Assembly (NCBI GenBank): GCA_964019165.1
Contig: OZ025273.1
Location: forward strand, 8,720,225-8,784,224
DNA length: 64,000 nucleotides
Source: Mastigias papua
Lineage: Eukaryota; Cnidaria; Scyphozoa; Rhizostomeae; Mastigiidae
Direction: 5' to 3'
Shown piece after piece: positions 57,355 through 64,000 of the stretch (positions within the stretch are counted from its first letter, which is position 1; each line of letters begins with the position of its first letter). The position numbers and the translations under genes were made by a program. The notes beneath the pieces are model-generated. The model was not told where the DNA came from. It made no database searches and was given only the letters and a program-made list of their open reading frames with translations.

Positions 57355-59297
57355 ACTGGCATAGAGCCTTGTCCATCCAAATGACAAGAGCAAAACCAAG
57401 GTTTTCTTCCCCTTTTCTACCAGCCCAATATCTGTGAAATGAACATAAATAGTTAATAACAATAGGCTAAATGTGGTTGTATTTGTTTTTTGTGAATATG
57501 CATTGTGATATAATAACTTGCTTAATACCTGCTACAAACTACATGCTATCTAGATCAATAAACTACTTGTAAGATAACCAACAATCAAATATAGATGAGA
57601 CTACTGTATGTAAAACAACCTAGGGCAGTAGTATACAGGATCATTGAAAGCATGAATAATGAATACTACAAAACCAATGCCAAAGCTTAAGTACCATCAA
57701 AGCCCAGAAAGATTAAAAAGAGCCTACTTTGAAAAGGCAATTCAGAAAGAAGGACTATCCTAGAGGAAATACCAAAAGTGTAACAATACACTATATAAAA
57801 GACAACAAAGTTCAGGGTTTCTCCTGGATGACAATAAGAGATGAAAGTACCCACAACCTAAATACCCAGAGCACTTAGTACAACAATTTGGCACTGCATG
57901 AAGACAAAAGCTTCCTCTCAACAGCCACACTTAAAGTGCCTTTTCACTAACCATATTGTTCTTTCAATGTGACTTTCAAAACCTTGTGTTAAACATCTGC
58001 TTCAGATTATGGACCAATAGTCTTACTACTAAAAAGTTAATGAGATTATCTTGCAGTCTGAAGTTAACCAAATACTGTTAACTCTGCATATTAATGAAAA
58101 AAACTTGTAAACTTCATTATACATACCTATTTTAGTCTGTCTTCTTGGCTAATTTTTGAATTTAACAATCTACAGTATGCTTTCTTTGTATTAGCCTATT
58201 TGCTTGTAGTGGAATTTTCCACAAATGAAGCAAGCAAATGCAAGGTGCCAAACCAATTTCAAATCATAATGCATTGCATCTACAACCAGCACCTAAACTC
58301 CGTATCTAAAAGTGTCTTCAAACTTTGCATATAAAATTTGCAGATAGCAAGCCCTAGGTTCCAGCAAGTCATGAAATCTTCTGATCTAATGTCAATTTCA
58401 ACCTTTATTATAAAGAATTGTTAAATGCTTGTATATAAAGATTTAAATTAAACGGGCTAACCTTTAATATTTAGTTCGGACTCTTCCTTTTGTTTGTGAA
58501 CCAAATGAGAGCAAGTTCTTACCTTAGTTTGTACATCACATGAAAAGTGATGGGAAATGGATAGACACACATATACGTTGATAAATATCTATTGTTCTCA
58601 GTAACAAGTTACTCCACCTGCTTCCAACACTTCCGGAACATAACGTGCTATCTCACCTCCCGCTAGTAAGATAAAGTGTTGAAGATAATCCTGATTAATT
58701 ATTCGGACAAACTTCAAGACAAAATAAAATACAAAATCATGCGATACTACACCGAGAACTATCGACAAAAAAGTAGAAATGGCATCTAACTCAGTTTACT
58801 CACCGCACTAAAACAAGCAGCCACAGGACCTGCTACCGAATGAAATCAAGTGCTCATCCTTTATAATGGTTATCGTATGTTCTGCAGATAGAAGTAAAAA
58901 CTGTGCACCTTCAGTGACCATTCCACGATATGGTGCAACTTCCAGCACTTCTGCCCATGTATATATATTTTAAGGAAGTTCTATCGAGCCAATAGTGAAA
59001 TTATCCACTTGTCAAGTTTGCACAGAAAGAAAACTACTTTATGTTATAAGCAGGACATATAGAAATTATTGGATACTGAATCAACTGAATGTAGCAGACG
59101 GCAACACAGAAGATGCAAAAGAAGTGTACTTAGCCTCGTATTCGTAACAAGGCAGTCAAGTAACACTATAGTTGCTATGGAAATACTGTATATCAATTCA
59201 CTTCAGTTATATGGACTTAAACTGCGCTAGATGGTTACATCTTCAGTAACACATTGGACAGACACATCATAATATTTTAAACGAGAACCATTGCAAG
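57355..59297. promoter_or_regulatory. WDR31-WDR93 divergent intergenic region
   Basis: 1.9 kb between the start codons of WDR31 (minus) and WDR93 (plus). It should hold both promoters and 5' UTRs. No conserved cilia-type (X-box) site was picked out by eye. No other gene seen. Confidence 0.4.
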
Positions 59298-61385
59298 ATG
59301 TACAAGGCGCTTAAGGGTAGACCAACTCAAAGATATGAACCACCATCACCGTCGTATTGCAGTGAAGATGATCAAGAAAGAGAGGAGTATTTTGTTAACA
59401 ATCCTGATTTCGAGTTCGATGAGCTGCCTCAACCTTTCAGGTTCATTGATAAAGTGCTCAATAGTCTTCTTGACAGGCTTTCAGATGAAATTGATAGACT
59501 TGAGGACTTAAAGAAACTAGAGAACAATGTTAGGCAGTTGCCGGTATTCAAAAATCCCTCGCTTATTGATCTGTCATCAATTCAAGACAAGATTTCTTTT
59601 GAAATGAAGCTGGTTAGTGACAATGCACCATTGGAAGGTTGTGTTCACCCCAATTTCAAAGCATCGACAACAAAAAGTAAAATATATGTTGCCAGTGGGA
59701 AGCAACTGATGGCTATTGATTGCTTTACAAAGTCCTGTTTGGCTCAAATAGCTATTACATCACAAGATAGCATTTCTATGCTTGAAGCAATTCCACTTGG
59801 GATTTCTGACAGTGGCTGTGTTCTTGATATGATAGCTGCATTTGATGACTTAGGGAATTGTTTTAGCTTCCTCTTCGATGGACAGGAGTTCTTTCCTCTT
59901 AAATTGTTTGAAGCTGTTAAATCTGAGACAGCATCTAAAGTATTAAAATGGGAAACATGTAACGACTTCTGCTTTGTGGCAGTGACAAAACAACATCCAG
60001 AAATAGGAAATTCTTTGGAAATTTATAGAATACCCAAACAGGAATGGATGTCTGAGTATGAGAGTGCTATGAAAAAACTCAAGGCTAACGAAGAGAAATT
60101 TGGTGATGAAGACAATTTGGTTACTGATGAGTTACATGAGACTAAATCAAAGTCTGCCAATAGCATAGATGATATTGATGAATTAGCTGAAGAAGGAGAA
60201 AGTTGCTCCCAACAAAGACCATCTCATGTGGCATCCTATTTACAACTGAGAAGTATGATACCTATTGTCACCCTGAAACCAACCAGAGAGACATCAAATG
60301 CTGTCTATAACTCACCAAAGCTATATGAAGGGGGGCGAATAGGAAGTGGAAACAGGACTATACTTAATGCTTCTTTTTATAGAACTTTAAGATCCCAATT
60401 AAAAAGTGACTTGTCAGAGTTGTCAGCCATTGATGAAAGTGCTGATTTGGCTGCTAGTGACTCAATACCAACTGTACATTTCTTGAAAGGGGTTAGCACT
60501 AAATCTGCATTGGAGAGCAAAGCTGACCAAAGACAGTGTTTCCATGATTCTGTTGGTATCTGGTGGTCAGTAAAAAATCAGTTCCTTGTGTATAAACTTC
60601 CAAAATCATCAAGGGATGGTGAACTTCATTGTGAATGTGCCTATGCTAATGCTGATTTGATTGCTAAAAGCTGTGTGAATGAGGACACAAGCCTAATTGC
60701 AATTGCATTGCAAAATGGAAATATTGTTATATGGAACAGATTAACTAATGAACCATCAAGTGTGCTTCTCCTTAAAGAGCCAGACCTTATATCAATGAAG
60801 TTTGCCAAATTATATGGCAACTCAGAAAGACTTATTTTTGGCATGAGATCTGGAAATATGTTGCAACTTGACTATGGTACAAAAGACTTAAGCTTTGTTC
60901 CTTTGACTGACCAATCATCTGCAAACCAAGGGGGTCTGCTTAGTTTTGAAGTAGTTCCTAGCCATCCATCTTTACTATTTGTAGCAAGAGAACCTGACAT
61001 GATAACTGTCTTTGATTTACACCAGCAATTGCCTGTGTTCCATTTCCAATTACCTGCTGGCTTTTGCCTTGATCAGAGCATTACAGAGTGCTTCATGTTA
61101 AATGGCAGTCTTTCTTTGTTACTTGTTTTTGCAAGCATGCCTTTGTATCATGATCAGGAACTACATGCACTTTATGCTTACAGTATGTGTATAGGTGACA
61201 TCTGGCATGAGATCCTATCATCTAGGGTAGATGATATAGATCTAAAGAATACAGAAGATATGGGGCCAAGAAGTCTTGAATCTATTGCAGTTGAGCTGAT
61301 GAAGTCTATTTATGGACAGAAGCAGTCTAGGGAAGAAAGACGCCAGAAGAGGTGGAAGGAATATGAAAAAGAGCTAAAGAATTGA
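59298..61385 (+). CDS. WDR93: WD repeat-containing protein 93, single exon
   Basis: 695 codons from ATG 59298 to the stop at 61383-61385, close to the 686 residues of human WDR93. This WD-repeat protein is a component of the ciliary central apparatus (C1d region) in ciliated eukaryotes. Seen: an acidic N-terminus followed by the family block FEFDELPQPFRFIDKV (about 38-53); SLEIYRIPKQEW (about 240-251); an acidic linker (about 265-312); degenerate WD blades such as SLIAIALQNGNIVIWNR and LFVAREPDMITVFDL; and a basic C-terminal helix (REERRQKRWKEYEKEL). No signal peptide or membrane span. The gene has no intron, while every neighbour has many, so it may be an old retrocopy that replaced the parent gene. 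Confidence 0.85.
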   Translation: MYKALKGRPTQRYEPPSPSYCSEDDQEREEYFVNNPDFEFDELPQPFRFIDKVLNSLLDRLSDEIDRLEDLKKLENNVRQLPVFKNPSLIDLSSIQDKISFEMKLVSDNAPLEGCVHPNFKASTTKSKIYVASGKQLMAIDCFTKSCLAQIAITSQDSISMLEAIPLGISDSGCVLDMIAAFDDLGNCFSFLFDGQEFFPLKLFEAVKSETASKVLKWETCNDFCFVAVTKQHPEIGNSLEIYRIPKQEWMSEYESAMKKLKANEEKFGDEDNLVTDELHETKSKSANSIDDIDELAEEGESCSQQRPSHVASYLQLRSMIPIVTLKPTRETSNAVYNSPKLYEGGRIGSGNRTILNASFYRTLRSQLKSDLSELSAIDESADLAASDSIPTVHFLKGVSTKSALESKADQRQCFHDSVGIWWSVKNQFLVYKLPKSSRDGELHCECAYANADLIAKSCVNEDTSLIAIALQNGNIVIWNRLTNEPSSVLLLKEPDLISMKFAKLYGNSERLIFGMRSGNMLQLDYGTKDLSFVPLTDQSSANQGGLLSFEVVPSHPSLLFVAREPDMITVFDLHQQLPVFHFQLPAGFCLDQSITECFMLNGSLSLLLVFASMPLYHDQELHALYAYSMCIGDIWHEILSSRVDDIDLKNTEDMGPRSLESIAVELMKSIYGQKQSREERRQKRWKEYEKELKN

Positions 61386-63065
61386 GTTGCTAGTGTTTGT
61401 GACTGCTGTTAGCTACTATTTCTTGGTTCATTTTAAGCCATATATCAAGTACTATTCTGCAGTTGTATCATTTAGAGTTGCTTTTGACTAGCCATTTTCA
61501 TAAGATGTCCCTCCTCTTGCCTCAAGTTGGAGAAAGCACTTTTGTAAAAGGTTAGGCAAGAATGAAAGTAATGGAGGTATGAAATATGAAAGCCTTTTCA
61601 TTATTCGTCATACGGAATGAGAAACTGATGGTTTCATGTTTTGCATGACACCCATAGAATATGTTATCAGATGTTATCCCTTGTCCTTCAACAAGTTTAG
61701 ACTGAAAATTAAATGAACACATATGAGATTATCATTGCTACAGGAAACAAATAATATAGCACTGTTTCACACAGGTACTAAACTTTATGTGAAAATATAG
61801 AATCTGGTGGATTATTAGTATAGGAATTATTACAAAAGTTGCTAGTATATGACTGTCCTTGTTTTCTTTCCAACTACCTTTTGTTGAGCCTAGTTATATG
61901 CATTGGATCTGATAGTTCAATTTAGCCTTAAGAGGTTTATTTCATATAAAAATGACAAATTCTTGCTCTAAATATCTTTTAAGACTGTTTAAGGACCATG
62001 ATTGTTTACACTCAGCTGAGATGCCAATCATGACTGGCCAGTTGTTTGAGAGTTTCTGCACATTAGACAGCTAGCCCATTTTTTAAGTAAGTGGCTCGCC
62101 TGCCTTTTTGCGACTGTGTAATTTCAGCTGCATCAGCCACCACAGACTAGGACAATTTTGATAGGCCACAGCCTTTTGGGCCATGCTCTTCAGTACATTG
62201 TGTAATGAAATATGTAACTAAAGGGTGACAAAGAGCTATGCCAGTGGCAATGAAATAACATAGTAATGAATTATACCTTGCTAGAAGCTCTATCAAATTT
62301 GGGCAAATTTCAAAATTGATCCTGGATAAAACTGGGGACATACCCCCCAGTCCCCCCTGTGGTGCTGCCTCTGCAACCAGTTTGAGGTCCTTGCTCATGG
62401 CCTCATTCAGCTCAGTGGTATCACAAGTTTGGTAGCAAAGGCTTGTGTCATCAGTAACATCAACACAGTTGACTTTTAGACAGCTTGTGAGAGGATTGAT
62501 ATAAATAATAAAGGGAAGAGGACCAAGGCATGAGCCATGAGGTAAACCAACACAAATGCCTGTTGAATATACTGTATACCTGAACTGAAAGTGTTTACCA
62601 TTCACTCTAGCAATGGCAGTGAATTGATATCTCATAGAGGTATTGATTTGAAAGGTATCACTGACTTCCCTGCCATTGCTAAATAAAAATGAACCCTGCT
62701 AAACAGGCACAACCCTGCTAAATAAAAAGTAAGGGATCAAAAGATTGCTTGATAAAGGCTGGCAAAAATTAATGGCTGGCAAAGAGTTGGGGCTGAACTC
62801 CCCAGCCCCCCTACCGACGCCGTCTCTGCTATAATATAACGAGGGAGAGAGAGAGAATGCACAAATAGGACTTTGCAGAAGCCGACGTATGGCCACCCTA
62901 TGTTAAAATCAGTTGGACAACCTATCTATCTTCCTTTGAACGTTGTTGTTGTTGATAGGCTTAAGCTGTTAGTGGAGCATGTGCTATAAACTATATACAC
63001 AGAAACTACCATTGCACATCCTAGAGGTTTTCTAGTGTATTTCCTTCAAGACCCCGTAAATAACA
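61386..63065. other. Intergenic between WDR93 and PPAN
   Basis: 1.7 kb. WDR93 3' UTR, with a possible ATTAAA poly(A) signal near 61707, and then a minus-strand reverse-transcriptase relic (62366-62635). Confidence 0.5.
62366..62635 (-). pseudogene. Non-LTR reverse transcriptase fragment
   Basis: About 90 codons: VGLPHGSCLGPLPFIIYINP, then VDVTDDTSLCYQ and LNEAMSKDLKLV. This follows the core RT blocks PQGS-x-LGPLLF-x2-YIND and ADDT of LINE elements, with changes at key places (PHGS for PQGS, VTDD for FADD). Upstream and downstream parts are gone. A dead, 5'-truncated copy of the Jockey/CR1/L2 type is most likely. Confidence 0.65.
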
Positions 63066-63979
63066 ATGGGAAAAGGAAAAAAGGTTATTAATAGATTACT
63101 GATAATTATTATATTCTAGCTTTTTTGATGAAATTTTATTGCTATTTTTTCAACCCTGTCTATATTTCTGAACCTGTCTCCACATACCACGATTGAGATT
63201 TTCTATTACTTCCCTATTTTGTTAGTGCATTCTGCCATAATTTATAAGGCGCCTCGACTTAATTGTACCTTTCTTCTTTTATGAGGGTTATCCCATTTGT
63301 AATAGTACTATGTTCCTATATATCCAAACCATCAGTTTCATTTCATTCATTTAGGGAGAGTTGCCCTTCTACATCGTTGTTTTCAAGAGACTCTCCATTG
63401 AAACACTTACAAAATTACCTCTTGTTAAGATAGCTGTTTGAGACTTAAATGCTTCATTTAGTAGAATTTTAGGTCTTGTTCAGAATACCTAGTTTCATTT
63501 GCATCTTGAATACAACTGAATCCTTATGGTCTGGTATATAGTGACTGTGAGTTGTAGGGTATAGGGTACAGCATATATAAGCGATCTTTTGCAAAAAGTA
63601 CAACATATTATACACCTTTACATCTGCCCTGCATCACCATTATAAGTTAACTACTAACAAACCTGTGTGTAATAACTATATAGTTGGCTGATGTACATTA
63701 CTAGGGTAATTAAAACTCTACTGATCAAAATGTTTGAAGATCTTTTTCCACATTGCATTGTGGTTCATTCCTTTTTGAATTTATTGATTCACTGACTTAT
63801 TACAGAATACTTGCATTCTTTTTCAGAGAAAAAAGAAGGCACCAACTTCTCTGGAGGAAGCAGAGACCAATGTACCAAGGTCCTTTGTAATGCACAGGGG
63901 TGAAATTGGAAAATCAGTATTACAGTTAGAGACTGATCTAAAAAGAGTAATGGAGCCATACACTGCTTTAAACCTTAAG
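63066..63979 (+). CDS. PPAN: Peter Pan/SSF1 ribosome biogenesis protein, 5' end (exons 1-2)
   Basis: Brix-domain protein needed in the nucleolus for 60S subunit assembly and 27S pre-rRNA processing. Exon 1 (63066-63083) encodes MGKGKK; exon 2 (63827-63979), after acceptor TTTTTCAG, encodes RKKKAPTSLEEAETNVPRSF, then VMHRGEIGKSVLQL and DLKRVMEPYTALNLK and ends at donor GTTGGT. PRSFVMHRG and RxVMEPYTAxxLK are the opening of the Brix domain in PPAN/SSF1. The rest of the gene lies beyond the right edge. The exon 1 donor (GTTATT) is weak, so the first exon is less sure than the second. Confidence 0.85.
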
Positions 63980-64000
63980 GTTGGTTACTTCATTTAATTT

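Overview
This window is nuclear DNA from an animal, most likely an invertebrate. It is AT-rich, and its genes are split into small exons (about 60-375 nt) with GT-AG introns of about 0.3-4 kb. The proteins are animal housekeeping and ciliary proteins. The intergenic DNA and introns carry relics of Tc1-like, hAT-like, non-LTR and tRNA-derived elements. I cannot name the species or phylum. There is no operon, CRISPR array, rRNA gene or prokaryotic signal.

Layout, left to right. (1) 952-16580, minus: POLRMT, mitochondrial RNA polymerase, reconstructed as 16 coding exons (1152 residues) with consistent phases; the extreme C-terminus may lie beyond the left edge. (2) 16581-30501: mostly intergenic, with a Tc1-like transposase relic, a hAT-like MITE, a tRNA-derived SINE with a long pentanucleotide tail, and two intronless minus-strand ORFs of unknown function (19199-20017 and 27710-28288) that may be related to each other. 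(3) 30502-42693, minus: CDC7 kinase, 10 coding exons, 568 residues, including one GC-AG intron. (4) 43165-45038, plus: weak two-exon candidate small gene divergent from CDC7. (5) 45039-48918: transposon relics and a long-TIR MITE. (6) 48919-57354, minus: WDR31, 11 coding exons, about 322 residues; one intron holds a 665-bp DNA transposon with a target-site duplication, another about 180 bp of (TA)n. (7) 59298-61385, plus: WDR93, a single 695-codon exon. (8) 63066-63979, plus: the first two coding exons of PPAN/SSF1, cut by the right edge.

The genes serve separate processes: mitochondrial transcription (POLRMT), replication-origin firing (CDC7), cilia (WDR31, and WDR93 of the central apparatus) and 60S ribosome assembly (PPAN). 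WDR31 and WDR93 are head to head about 1.9 kb apart, so shared ciliary regulation is possible but unproven. I found no convincing novel multi-gene system. The most notable items are a tandemly triplicated splice donor in POLRMT, the intronless WDR93, the GC-AG intron and altered zinc-ligand pattern in CDC7, the two orphan ORFs, and several short transposons defined here from their ends.
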